Below, in pieces: positions 12,557 through 25,360 of a DNA stretch of 64,000 nucleotides. Each line of letters starts with the position of its first letter. Within the stretch, counting starts at the first letter, position 1. The notes beneath the pieces were generated by a model. The model saw only the letters and a list, made by a program, of their open reading frames with translations, was not told the DNA's origin and did not search any database. The DNA comes from Symsagittifera roscoffensis (Eukaryota; Xenacoelomorpha; Acoela; Convolutidae). The DNA lies in assembly GCF_963678635.1 (NCBI RefSeq), contig NC_087063.1, positions 19,408,143 through 19,472,142 of the forward strand. Reading direction: 5' to 3'. Made by a program: the position numbers and the translations under genes.

Positions 12557-15500
12557 GGCTCTATTGGTTATAAGCATTTTTTCTATATACCTAGTGTTTT
12601 GTCAGTTATAATTTGTAGATGTGTTCACGACTTTAAAATGGTTTATCTGTGATTAGTGTTAGTCGAGTGCATACTAGAATTGCATAAAGTCTTAATTAAC
12701 ATCGGTTTTTGGTTTCAAAAGCTTATTTTCATCCAGTTTGTTCTTAAAAAAGCAGTGGTTTTGAAGAAGCTGCGTTGGATATTTAAGCTTTATTTCAACG
12801 AGTTAAGGGAAAAATTAATAACCTGTAAAACTGATTAGAGTTGTTTTCAGCAGTTTGCAAAGTTGAAAGTTCATTTTTTTAAATATAATTGTCAGGCAAA
12901 GATAAAGAGATTTAGACAGCTTATACAAAAGTTGACAAATTGAGGAACGATATGGAGAGACTTAGAAAATTCTTTTGTAAAAAATTAAGTTTTTTGGTGA
13001 CCCGGGATTCATTCGTATAACTTAATGAATTGTATGACAAATTTGTTTCTTTGAGTTTTTTAACTCACTGCATAATTATAAATTTTATCGAACACTATTT
13101 GAAACACTGCAATAGGTTAGCGCCATTTAAATGAATGATAAAAAATTGTTTCTTTGTTCCATTTCGTTTTCAAATTTTTAGGAGCTAATGAAGAAATCAA
13201 ACAGAAAATTGATTATAAAATTTATTACAAAATGGCGAGTGAATGTTTTAGAAATAGTGAAATTTTAGAATACCAAATTTATACTTACGATGGTTTTTTG
13301 AATAAACCATTGGGGAAAACATTAGCAAATAGAAAGATTCTGAAACCAGCTTTACTTGTATGCGAACGATAATTTTAGTTTTAGTAGTAGCCAAAGAACC
13401 TCCAGTGACTTGATAGTCGTTAAATTTTCTTAGCGAATTGAAAATTCATGGTTAGATACTGTATTTTGCTATAAAGCTTTTTAGATTAAATTTTACGCCA
13501 TGGATAAGTTCGAATAGTGGAATTTCTACAGGTTTAATGAACTCGCCCCGGATGATCATGAGTCGAGTTTTCTTCGATGGGCATTAAAAATGGGCAAAAA
13601 TTATACATATGGTGAACGAGAACGTAATTGCTGAGAGTGCCATGCAAGTTAGTGCCTTTAATACGAAAATTAAAGTTTAAAAAATATTGGTATTTGTATT
13701 TGGAAATAATAAAGAGCTAGCGGTGATCTGTGTTGCATAGTGGTCTTCGAATAACGCGGTTCTAAAAGCGAGTATGTGTTAGTATGGTTTTTGAGATTAG
13801 TTTTTGTGTACAACTAATATCTCGTTCTTTTGCTGCAAAAAATTACAGGTTAGTTGAAGGCTATCAGATTGAATGATGGTGGCGTGTAAAATTTCATGCT
13901 AAAGTTTGTTGAGCAGAGATTTTGGTGGGGCTAAAAAGGTTATAACAGCAAAACAATGGGAGTTTAAAGATTAAGCTTCTTTCAAAAACATAGAGTCGCG
14001 TTGGCTTTGTGTTTACATTTTATGAAATTATATAGCGGAAAGCATGAGAGAGAGTAAAGTAAGACTTATTATATTACAGTGGATGATCGCTTCGTTGTAG
14101 TCCGGATGTACAACAAACATGAGCTTTCTTTATGTGAACTTTGGGCTGTTGTTTGCGGATTTATTGGAGATGTATTCTGAATCTCAGTTTTTCAGGGGTT
14201 TAAAGTGGGGTTGTGAGCTGGGTTTGAAGGTGCGGGATTTGTGTTGGAAGGGAAATCAGCAGTTTTGATTTTTGATTTTGATGATTTTTTTTAATGAAGT
14301 GAAATGTTCTGTGATTGGTCACAAAAAATAAAACCTCAGTTAAAGCTGGACTTGAGCAATGAAAAAATTTTCGGATTAGAAAATTTATCAGAATAGAGAA
14401 TATTGTAGAAAGGGTTAGAATTTCTTTTATATTTAAGAGATATCTTACATTACACAGAAAATTTATCCAACAAAACCTGAAACCACAACTAGTGCTGGTT
14501 TTAAGCATTGAAAAAATGTTTGTTTTATAGAAGTTTTCAGAAAAAAGAATCTTCTAAGCAGAATTAGAACTTCTTTGTGTCAAAAAGATATCTAATATTA
14601 TCTATCATCAAGTTATCCTCTACGACATCATCTAGTTGTATCAATTCTTGGAAATTTTCTAATTGCTGTTGGTTGTTTGAATCTGTGAAAAAGTGAAAAT
14701 TTACAAGGTTTCTGTTTTTGTTCTGATTTTAAATAAATTTAAACGTTGTAAGTCTTGCTTGCAATCGTTAGGATTGAGATGTAAAAGATTTTGACGACTG
14801 TTTTGGTAGTATTATTCAAGGTCGAATCTATTTCTAATTCCGCTTGATATTCTTGGACAATGTTTTTTTTCAGAAAAGTTTCCGGTGTACTCCCAGTCTA
14901 GAAGTGTTGTAGATCTGGCCTTTGAATGTAACGTTACGATTACAATTGCTGTTTCTGTTGCTAATAGCGGTGATGTGTATGTTGTATGGCTTATTTTTGA
15001 ATAAAACGGTTGTAAGCGTGTTAGCTTCGTTTTTAATAATACTTTATGCGTACAATTAACATCTCATTCTTTTGTTGTTGAAAAGTTACAGGGTAGTTTA
15101 GAAAATTTTGTCAAGATTTTTAGTAGGGTTTTTAGTGGGCTATTAAAATTATAACAGCAACACAACCGTACTTAGTTGATTAAGCTTCTTTCAGTTATAA
15201 AGATGTCATATTGGCTTTTGTGTTTCTATATTATCAAGGTTATATTGCGGAAAGCATGGTAGAGCGTCACGCTATCTCTGTTTTGCCGGATAGGTTCGTG
15301 AAACTCCTTGGTCTAATACCAAGCCTATTCTTAACCTTATTTTTCCTAGTCTCAATAGATCTCAATATACTGGTTTATTGCGAAGTTAGAGAAGAAAAAG
15401 AAATAATTGATATCAAAGTTTTTTGGGTTCTCTGAAGTAATAGGAGTTCAGGTTCTCAATTACAGCTCAAGATTTAGTCATTGATCATGATTGCCTAGTA

Positions 15501-18500
15501 ATAAACCTTTTACACGGGATTCATATAACTAGTTTTGATTTGGTTGAACTCATCTGGGGTCTAGAGAAGTTTTAAAACCGTGAGTCGTTTCATACGGTAG
15601 TATTCTTTGAGTTCTTGAGAGAATTCAGGACGCAACATTTTTATGATGATCCAGGGATTATCGTGAAGCCAAATAGATTGAAGTGATGCGTAGAATGTGA
15701 TCGCAAGGAGTGGTTTTCATAGTTCAGAGCAAGACTACTAACAAGATGAAAGGTTGACTTTTCTGAGAGAAGTGTCAAGTGAAAAATGACAGGTGTGGGG
15801 AGATTGACATCAAACTGGCTGCATTTCTATTTCAATGGATTCAGTTTCTTCGTTTGTCAAATTCATACTCTGTATAAAGAGAAGAAAGGGACTGCGGCAC
15901 GCAAAGTCAATAGATTTGCCACTCCAAAGTGGAAATTTCGTCGAGCAATTATCTCACTTTTGCTGCTCGTAAAATGTACTTTGTGATGTCGTTTACAAAT
16001 TTCTTTCTGCACTTCGGAAATTTTGAGTTTATTTATGAATTAGCTAGTTGTGTTCGCATACGTTTTATCTTAGTTTCGTTATCTTTAATAGTTGCTCGCA
16101 CTGGAGCCACTCTCATCAAAAGAAGAGTGCGATGTGTCTAAGCGTGATGTAGCTCGGTTGGTGAGGCCGGCTATAGAGCATGCTCAGGCCGTCACACTGG
16201 TGGGCTACGCCAGTTGTCGGAGTATACCTGAGAGTGGTTTAATGCTTAAAAGGTTCTTTTGGTTTTAAGCATTTTTTCTGTATACCTAGTGTTTTGTCAG
16301 TTATTTTTTCTAGATGTGTCCAACGACTTTAAAATGGTTTATCTGTGATTAGTGTTATTCAGGGGCATACTAAAATTGCATATGGTCTTAGTTGATATCG
16401 GTTTTTGGTTTCAAAAGCATATTTTGATCCAGTTTGATCTTACAAAAGCAGTGGTTTTGTAGAAGCTGCGTTGGTTATTTAAGCTTTATTTCAACGAGTT
16501 AAGGGAAAAATTAAAAAACGGTAAAACTGATTAGAGTTGTTTTCAGCAGTTTGCAAAGTTGGAAATTCATTTTTTATTATTAATTGTCAGGCAAAAATAA
16601 AGAGATTTAGACAGCTTATACAAAAGTTGACAAGTTGGGGGACGATTTGGAGAGACTTAGAAAATTCTTTTGTAAAAAATTAAGTTTTTCGGTGACCCAG
16701 GATTCATTCGTATAACTTAATGAATTGTTTGACAAATTTGTTTCTTTGAGTTTTTTTAACTCACTGCATAATTATAAATTTTATCGAACACTATTTGAAA
16801 CACTGCAATAGGTTAGCGCCATTTAAATGAATGATAAAAATTGTTTCTTTGTTCCATTTCTTTTTCAAAATTTTTGGAGCTAATGAAGAAATCAAACAAA
16901 AAATTGATTATAAAATTTATTACAAAATGCCGAGTGAATGTTTTGGAAAAAGTGAAAATTTAGAATACCAAATTTATACTTACGATGGTTTTTTGAATAA
17001 ACCATTGGGGAAACATTAACAAATAGAGTGATTCTGAAACCAGCTTTGCTTGTATGCGAACGATGATTTTAGTTTTAGTAGTAGCCAAAGAACCTCCAGT
17101 GACTTGATAGTCGTTAAATTTTCTTAGGGAATTAAAAATTCATGGTTAGATACTGTATTTTGCTGTAAAGCTTTTTAGATTAAATTTTACGCCATGGATA
17201 AGTTGACAAGTTATCAGTATAGAGAATATTGTAGAAAGAGTTAGAACTTCTTTTATATTTAAATGATATCTTACATTACACAGAAAATTTATCCAACAAA
17301 ACCTGAAACCACAACTAGTGCTGGTTTTAAGCATTGAAAAAATGTTTGTTTTATAGAAGTTTTCAGAAAAAAGAATCTTCTAAGCAGAATTAGAACTTCT
17401 TTGTGTCAAAAAGATATCTAACATTATCTATCATCAAGTTATCCTCTACGACATCATCTAGTTGTATCAATTCTTGGAATTTTTCTAATTGCTGTTGGTT
17501 GTTTGAATCTGTGAAAAAGTGAAAATTTACAAGGTTTCTGTTTTTGTTCTGATTTTAAATAAATTTAAACGTTGTAAGTCTTGCTTGCAATCGTTAGGAT
17601 TGAGATGTAAAAGAATCTATTTTTAATTCCGCTTGATATTCTTGGACGTTAATTCCGCTGGATTTTTTTTTTCAGAAAAGTTTCCGGTGTACTCCCAGTC
17701 TAGAAGTGTTGTAGGTCTGGCCTTTGAATGTAACGTTACGATTACAATTGCTGTTTCTGTTGCTAATAGCGGTGATGTGTATGTTGTATGGCTTATTTTT
17801 GAATAACACGGTTGTAAGCGTGTTAGTTTCGTTTTTAACAATACTTTATGCGTACAATTAACATCTCATTCTTTTGTTGTTGAAAAGTTACAGGGTAGTT
17901 AAGAAAATTTTGTCAAGATTTTTAGTAGGGTTTTTAGTGGGCTATTAAAATTTTAACAGCAACACAATCGTACTTAGTTGATTAAGCTTCTTTCAGTTAT
18001 AAAGATGTCATATTGGCTTTTGTGTTTCCATATTATCAAGGTTATATTGCGGAAAGCATGGTAGAGCGTCACGCTATCTCTGTTTGGCCGGATAAGTTCG
18101 TGAAACTCCTTGGTCTAATACCAAGCCTATTCTTAACCTTATTTTTCCTAGTCTCAATAGATCTCAATATACTGGTTTATTGCGAAGTTAGAGGAGAAAA
18201 AGAAATAATTGATATCAAAGTTTTTTGGGTTCTCTGAAGTAATAGGATTTCAGGTTCACAATTACAGCTCAAGATTTAGTCATTGATCATGATTGCCTAG
18301 TAATAAACGTTTTACACGGGATTCATATAACTAGTTTTGATTTGGTTGAACTCATCTGGGGTCTAGAGAAGTTTTAAAACCGTGTGTCGTTTCATACGGT
18401 AGTATTTTTTGAGTTCTTGAGAGAATTCAGGACGCAACACTTTTATGATGATCCAGGGATTATCGTGAAGCCAAATAGATTGAAGTGATGCGTACAATGT

Positions 18501-19052
18501 GATCGCAAGGAGTGGTTTTCATAGTTCAGAGCAAGACTACGTACAAGATGAAAGGTTGACTTTTCTGAGAGAACTGTCAAGTGAAAAATGACAGGTGTGG
18601 GGAGATCGACATCAAACTGCCTGCATTTATATTTCAATGGATTCAGTTTCTTCGTTTGTCAAATTCATACTCTGTATAAAGAGAAGAAAGGGACTGCGGC
18701 AAGCAAAGTCAATAGATTTGCCATTCCAAAGTGGAAATTTCTTCAAACAATTATCTCACTTTTGCTGCTCGTAAAATGTACTTTGTGATGTCGTTTACAA
18801 ATTTCTTTCTGCACTTCGGAAATTTTGAGTTTGCTTATGAATTAGCTAGTTGTGTTCGCATACGTTTTATCTTAGTTTCGTTATCTTTAATAGTTGCTCG
18901 CACTGGAGCCACTCTCATCAAAAGAAGAGTGTGATGTGTCTAAGCGTGATGTAGCTCGGTTGGTGAGGCCGGCTATAGAGCATGCTCAGGCCGTCATACT
19001 GGTGGGCTACGCCAGTTGTCGGAGTATACCTGAGAGTGGTTTAATGCTTAAA
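12557..19052 (-). repeat. Higher-order repeat copy 2 (6.5 kb)
   Basis: This is a near-identical copy of 6,060-12,556. The left junction near 12,550-12,560 is a hybrid: the sequence just before it follows the short sub-unit variant (TTTAATGCTTAAAAGG) and that just after it follows the 6,061 variant (CTCTATTGGTTATAAG). The copy ends near 19,052, where the short-sub-unit variant continues into diverged sequence. Env N-terminal remnants on the minus strand lie near 14,866-15,030 and 17,660-17,841. Confidence 0.85.
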
Positions 19053-22000
19053 AGGTTCTTTTGGTTATAAGCATTTTTTCTATATACCTAGTGTTTTGTT
19101 AGTTATTTTTTCTAGATGTGTCCACGACTTTAAAATGGTTTATCTGTGATTAGTGTTAGTCAGGGGCATACTAAAATTGCATATGGTCTTAGTTGATATC
19201 GGTTTTTGGTTTCAAAAGCATATTTTCATCCAGTTTGATCTTAAAAAAGCAGTGGTTTTGTAGAAGCTGCGTTGGTTATTTAAGCTTTATTTCAACGAGT
19301 TAAGGAAAAAATTAAAAAACGGTAAAACTGATTAGAGTTGTTTTCAGCAGTTTGCAAAGTTGGAAATTCATTTTTTATTATTAATTGTCAGGCAAAAATA
19401 AAGAGATTTAGACAGCTTATACAAAAATTGACAATTTGAGGGAGGATTTGGAGAGACTTAGAAAATTCTTTTCTAAAAAGGTAAGTTTTTCGGTGACCCA
19501 AGTTTCATTTGTATAACTTAATGAATTGTTTGACAAATTTGCTAGTTTGAATTTTTTAAATCACTGCATAATTAGAAATTTTATCGAACACTATTTGAAA
19601 CACTGCAATAGGTTAGCGCCATTTAAATGTATGATAAACAATTATATCTTTGTTCAATTTTGTTTTCAAATTATTAGGAGCTAGTGACGAAACAAACAGA
19701 AAATCGATTATAAAATTTAATATTAAATGGCGAGTAAAAGTTTTAGAAATAGTGAAAAATTAGGATACCAAATTTATACTTACGATGGTTTTTTGAATAA
19801 ACCATTAGGAAAAACATTAGCAAATACGGTGATTCTGAAACAAGCTTTGCTTGTATGCGAAGGATGATTTTAGTTTTAGTTGAGGCCAAAGAACCTCCAG
19901 TGACATGATAGTCGTTAAATTTTCTTAGTGAAATGAAAATTCATGGCTAGATACTCTTTTATGCTATAAAGCTTTTTAGATTAAATTTTACGCCCTGGAT
20001 AAGTTCGAATAGTGGGATTTCCACAGGTTTAATGAATTCGCCCCGGATGATCATGAGTCGAGTTTTTTTTTCGATGGGCATAAAAAATGGGCAAGAATTA
20101 TACATATGGTGAACGGGAACGTAATTGCGGAGAGTGCCATGCAGGTTAGTGCCTCTAATACGAAAATTCAAGTTTAAAAATTATTGGGATTTTTATTTGG
20201 AAATCATAAAGAGCTAGCGGTGATCTGGGTTGCATGGTTGTGTATGTTGTATGGCGTGTCTTCGAATAACGCGGTTGTAAAAGTGAATATGTGTTAGTGT
20301 GGTTTTTGAGATTAGTTTTTGTGAACAAGTAACATCTCATTCTTTTGCTGTAAAAATTTACAGGTTAGTTGAAGGCTATCAGAGTGAATTGTGGTGGCGT
20401 GTCATATTTCATGCTCAAGTTTGTTGTGTAGGGATTTTAACGAGGCTAGTAAAGTTATAACAGCGAAACAAGGGGAGTTTGTAGATTAAGCTACTTTCAA
20501 AAACACAGAGTCGCCTTGGCTTTGTGTTTACATATTATAAACATTGTATAGCGGAAAGCATGGGAGAGAGTAAAGTAAGACGTATTATAATAATGTTGAT
20601 GATCGCTTCGTTTTAGTCCGGATGTACAACAAACATGAGTTTTCTGTATGAGTTTTCTTTATGTGTTGTTTGCGGATTTATTGGAGATGTATTCTGAATC
20701 TTAGTTTTTCAGGGGTTTAAAGTGGGTTTTTGGGCTGGGTTTGAAGGTGCGGGATTTGTGTTGGAAGGGAGATCAGCAGTTTTGAGTTTTGATTTTGTTG
20801 ATTTTTTTTTATGAAATGAAATGTTCTGTGATTGGTCACAAAAAATAAAACCTCAGTTAAAGCTGGACTTGAGCAATGAAAAGTTGTTCGGATTAGAAAA
20901 AATATCAGAATAGAGAATATTGTAGGAAGAGTTAGAACATTACAAAGAAAATTTATCCAACAAAACCTAAAACCACAACTAGTGCTGGTTTTAAGCATTG
21001 AAAAAATGTTTGTTTCATAGTAGTTTTCAGAAAAAAAGAATCTTCTAAGCAGAATTAGAACTTCTTTGTGTCAAAAAGATATCTAACATTTTCTATCATC
21101 AAGTTATCCTCTACGATATCATCTAGTTGTATCAAACTTTGGAAATTTTCTAATTGTTGTTGTTTTTTTTTCAGAAAAATTTCCGGTGAGCTCCCAGTCT
21201 AGAAGTGTTGTAGATCTGGCCTTTGATTATAACGTTACGATTACAATTGCTGTTTCTGTTGCTAATAGCGGTGACGTGTATGTTGTACGGCTTCACTTTG
21301 AATAACACGGTTGTAAGCGTGTTAGTTTGGTTTTTAACAATACTCTATGCGTACAATTAACATCTCTTTCTTTTGTTGTTGAAAAGTTACAGGGTAGTTA
21401 AGAAAATTTTCGTCAAGATTTTTACTAGGGATTTTTAGGGGGCTAATAAAATTATAACAGCAACACCATGGTACTTAGTTGATTAAGCTTCTTTCAGTTA
21501 TAAAGATGTCATATTGGCTTTTGTGTTTCCTTATTATAAAGGTTATATTAAGGAAAGCTTGGTAGAGCGTCACGCTATCTCTGTTTGGCCGGATAGGTTC
21601 GGGAAGCTCATTGGCCTATACCAGGCCTAATCCTAACCTTATTTTTCCTAGTCTCAATAGATCTCAATATACTGGTTTATTGCGAAGTTAGAGGAGAAAA
21701 AGAAATAATTGATATCAAAATTTTTTGGGTTCTCTGAAGTAATAGGATTTCAGATTCACAATTACAGCTTAAAATTTAGTCATGGATCATGATTGCTCAG
21801 TAGTAAATATTTTACACGGGATTCATATAACTAGTTTTGATTTGGTGGAACTCATCTAGGGTCTAGAGAAGTTTTAAGACCGTGAGTCGTTTCATACGGT
21901 AGTATTTTTGAGTTCTTGAGAGAATTCAGGACGCAACATTTTTATGATGATTCAGGGATTATCGTGAAGCCAAATAGATTGAAGTGATGCGTAGAAAGTG

Positions 22001-22363
22001 ATCGTAAGGAGTGGTTTTCTTAGTTCAGAGCAAGACTACGTACAATATGAAAGGTTAACTTTTCTGAGAGAAGTTTCAAGTGAAAAATGACAGGTGTGGG
22101 GAGATTGACATCAAACTGGCTGCAGTTTTTTTTCAATGGATTCCGTTCCTTCGTTTGTCAAATTCATACCCTGTATTTAGAGAAGAAAGGGACTGCGGCA
22201 AGCAAAGTCAATGGATTTGCCATTCCAAAGTGGAAATTTTGTCGAGCATTTATCTCACTTTTGCTGCTCGTTAAATGTACTTTATGATGTCGTTTACAAA
22301 TTTCTTTCTGCACTTTGGAAATTTGAGTTTACTTATGAATTAGCTAGTTGTATTCGCATACGT
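19053..22363 (-). repeat. Diverged right block of the array
   Basis: This is a third, visibly more diverged partial copy of the long sub-unit, with its own small deletions (for example around 20,640 and 20,940). It holds env remnants near 19,959-20,171 (CPFFMPIEKKTRLMIIRGEF on the minus strand) and 21,170-21,330. Its LTR-derived module stops abruptly near 22,363 and joins the 22.36-kb block. Confidence 0.7.
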
Positions 22364-24165
22364 TTTATTGTAATTGAATAATCGGATTTCTACCTATTGC
22401 GCGAATGATTGCCGGCTAAACATTCTGTAGTGGTGGCTTTAATGTAGGATATGGTGTTACAAAATAATAGTTATCTTCCTTAAGATTAAGTTCTAGTACA
22501 ACGTGGCTTCTTTCGCATCCACGTCGAACGGCAAATTTATGTTCGTCCTGGAAAGTTATCTACGATGTTAATTTTTTTCTATAAAAAGTATATGTGCGTT
22601 AGTAGCATCGTTTGTCTGCGAAAACAGATAAGAACGATACTTTTTCGTATATATGTAGAGCCAAAGGACGTTTTCTTTAATTAATAAATTTTGATCGATT
22701 TCCTGAATGTATACGTCCTGCAAAAAGTATCTTTAATACAGCTAGTGCTAGCAATTGAAGGATTTGTACTCTTTCCAATTCACATGAGAGAAATTTTCTT
22801 GAGGACTGGAAATAACAATTCTCCGAAAATTCTACCAATTGCGAAATTTTTTTTTCAAGTGAACATCATAATATGCTCAAAAACATGTATAATTCATTAG
22901 TAAAAATTTCTGGAAACATTTTGTATAGTGAAACGGGTATATAAGATTCTTCATCATTGCACTTTTTGTTAGTTGCTGTAACGGGAAAATAAGTTTTCCC
23001 GTGTATTTAATAAAACTTTTTTCAAATTCTACTAAAAATTCTAATTTGTACTAATTTGAAAATAGTATTTTCTTACATTAAAATGCGTATTGTGTTTTTG
23101 GGTAAACTTAAAAACATGTGATTTCGTTTTCAATGCCAAAATTTTATCAATAAAAATTGCCTTGAGTTTTTGGTTTTGCCTGGATTTACTTTAATAAGTG
23201 CATTGACTCTATAAAACACTTGTAGTTGGAATTTTTCATTTGTGCTTGATGTTTAGCTACTTGAAATTCTGTGCAAATATCTACAGAGAATCAAACAATG
23301 ATTATGTTTGTGCGAGTTGTTGGGTCACAATATCTTTGATCACTTTTACCTGTTAGCAAAATTTTTCACGGAAAACTGAGTTATCTTTTAAATCTCTTGT
23401 GAGTTCTCATTGTAATTTCCTTCGAAAAGTAATATTTTTTGAAATTTTCAAATTTTTGTGCAAGCTTTACCTTTCGGGGTATTAGCTATACCTATGTGAA
23501 GTGATGATCATAGATTAACCTCCCTTGTCTTTAAATCAACCGTTGAGATGTAAAATACGTTCAATACTGCTTTCGTAGTATGGTTTGGAGTCATATCAAT
23601 TTTAATTTCTTTTTGATGTTTGTGAACAATGTAGTTTATTATCAGAAAAGCTTTTGGAGAATTCCCAGCCTACATGATTTCATTTCTTCTTTCCATTGCT
23701 TGTGGTTCTGATTTGTATTGAGTGACTTGATTTACAGCATTTTTATGTTACGTCTTTCAAATGTCTTCGCAATCATAACGCGTTTCTAAAAACTCTCGTA
23801 TTCCTGTTGTTGGTGATGGGTTATCATGAGAAGTTGACTTCATTTTGTTTGAAAAGTAAAGAGCGTTTTTTTAACAATTATCATGACAAAAGATATATTT
23901 GTACGCAAGTCCTAAAAAAGTCTGTGAAAAAGATCTGATTGTTTTTTTAGTGTATCCATTGTATTTATATATTAATTTGTTGCAAATAAAAGGAGGAGAT
24001 AGTGTTTGTACAGTTATATCTGTTTGAGAAATTGGTAAAGGATGGTGTGTACTAGTTTCTAAATTTCCTTTTTTTCAAACTTAAAAAAATAATTCTTGAA
24101 GTGCTTTTAATCGCAGGTTTTGATTTTTATGTCTTGGTGACGTCATGTCTATCTGTGGTTTATCT
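22363..24165 (-). mobile_element. Pre-env/env fossil block, copy 1
   Basis: Minus-strand remnant of the end of the pre-env ORF and the start of env. The 23,640-23,780 stretch matches the env N-terminal region, and the 23,940-24,050 stretch matches the pre-env ORF end (the YKY..YTKKTIGY string). The block recurs at 28,318-30,150. The 22.36-23.5 kb half is visibly diverged from its partner, while 23.53-24.1 kb is almost identical to 29.57-30.15 kb. Broken throughout. Confidence 0.7.
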
Positions 24166-24317
24166 GTGATTAGTGTTAATCATGGGCATACTAAAAAAAT
24201 CTATACGGTATTAATTTGTATCGGTTTTTGATTTTAAAAGCATGTTTTTATCCAGTTTGATCTTAAATAAGCAGTAGTTTTGAATAGGCTACGTTGGTTA
24301 TTTAAGCTTTATTTCAA

Positions 24318-25215
24318 TGATGTAACATTCGCTCCGATTTATATATCGTTGGATAAAAAAGCTAGGTTATAAAATGACTGGCTAGCGTCTAAACCCAGCT
24401 CTACATGCTTTTAACCGTCTCTGCCGAAGCCAGTTTTTTGTGTAGTCCTTTTCACATCGGGTCGACAAAATTGTTACTGTTTTGGACTATCGGTCTGAAC
24501 GCTCAGATTAACTTGGTTACATGCAAGTATAGTGAGCTCATGGCTGGTCTCAGTATCCCCAGACCACGAGGTCACTCCTAAAAACAGGGCTATTACTTAT
24601 TTTTTATATTATTATTGTGTTTGTTTAGTAGATAAAAATTATCATCACCATTGAAGCTGGATCAACCTTTTACCTCAACTCCTAGCTTCTCATAATCTGA
24701 AAATGAATTCGGTGTTTTAATTAAATTCAATTCAGGACATTCCAGGAAGTTAAAAGTTGTTTCAATAGAGTAACATTTTCCTTCCCGAGACCCTTCAGGA
24801 ATCTGGAATCCGGACGAAGAGCGGTCTTATCGTCTTTCCGGAAGGCTGGTAAAATCGTCCCAATACTATTCCTAACTCTCGGGAAGTCTTCGGTAAAGAT
24901 TGTACAGCTAAAATCGTTTCAATTCGGACAGCTTCTGTCCCCGTTGTCAACTATAATCTGTCGTTCGCTGTTACTGTCTCGTACGTCTTCTCTGTATCAG
25001 TGAATATTGTTCTTCTGTTTTTTCACATTTCCAGTTGTAGCGAAATTTCGTCACTTCGAATTGACCTTTTCTAATTTATTAAATCTTACGATTAGTATAG
25101 TTATTCTAACAAAACTGTCAATCTTCACAGTCCATGGTTACAATAAAATTTCGAAGCTGCCATGCATTTTGGCGCCATTCTGGTCGAATGTCACACATGT
25201 TAAAGGAAAGTTTGA
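24318..25215. mobile_element. Unidentified ~0.9-kb insertion in the array-like unit
   Basis: This sequence is absent from the corresponding position in every other array unit. It is richer in G and C in places (24,390-24,600 and 24,770-24,990) and contains a 6-bp stem TGGTCT/AGACCA near 24,544-24,565. The string TTTCAAT-(2-3 bases)-GTAACATT occurs at the left edge (about 24,312) and again near 24,750, which may be chance or a decayed flanking repeat. No transposase, RT or tRNA-like part is recognisable. It could be a SINE or MITE remnant or captured host DNA. Confidence 0.4.
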
Positions 25216-25238
25216 AAACCGGGAAAACTTTTTAGAAT

Positions 25239-25360
25239 TTGGAAATGGAATATCAATCTTTGATAATAATTGTCAGCAAAGATATAAAGAGATTTAGACA
25301 GCAAAAATGGAATATCATTCTTTGATAATAAATGTCAGCAAAGATATAAAGAGATTTAGA
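25239..25360. repeat. Short tandem duplication (~60 bp x2)
   Basis: A stretch starting AATGGAATATC and ending AGAGATTTAGACAG occurs twice back to back, with very few differences. It is a local duplication within the diverged array unit. Confidence 0.8.

Larger units (their letters stand above)
2838..22363 (-). repeat. Tandem array of LTR/env-derived units of a Ty3-like element, minus strand
   Basis: A roughly 1.0-kb module recurs near 2,838-3,860, 5,030-6,063, 8,720-9,755, 11,520-12,555, 15,215-16,255, 18,015-19,055 and 21,520-22,363 (the last cut short). It begins with the string ATTGCGGAAAGCATGG or its equivalent, contains CCGGATAGGTTCGTG, and ends at GTTTAATAAGTAAAAGG or a variant. The same core occurs at 48,050-48,460 and, reverse-complemented, at 50,400-50,740, where it sits in the LTR of the + element; on that basis the module is LTR-derived. 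Between modules lie minus-strand env remnants: SKAR and FSEKK strings matching the + element's env occur near 8.4, 11.2, 14.9, 17.7 and 21.2 kb. The array therefore alternates LTR and env pieces, as expected from unequal recombination between repeats. All copies are fossils with many interruptions. Confidence 0.8.

Noticed and set aside
3392-22287. Recurring + strand frames of 60-74 codons in the array (MTGVGR..., MEISS..., MAFVF... types)
   Set aside because: They lie in LTR-derived modules antisense to the element, have no recognisable domain, and recur only because the modules are duplicated.
2838-22363. CRISPR-like or classical satellite array
   Set aside because: Units are kilobase-sized and carry LTR and env sequence, with no short regular repeats and spacers.
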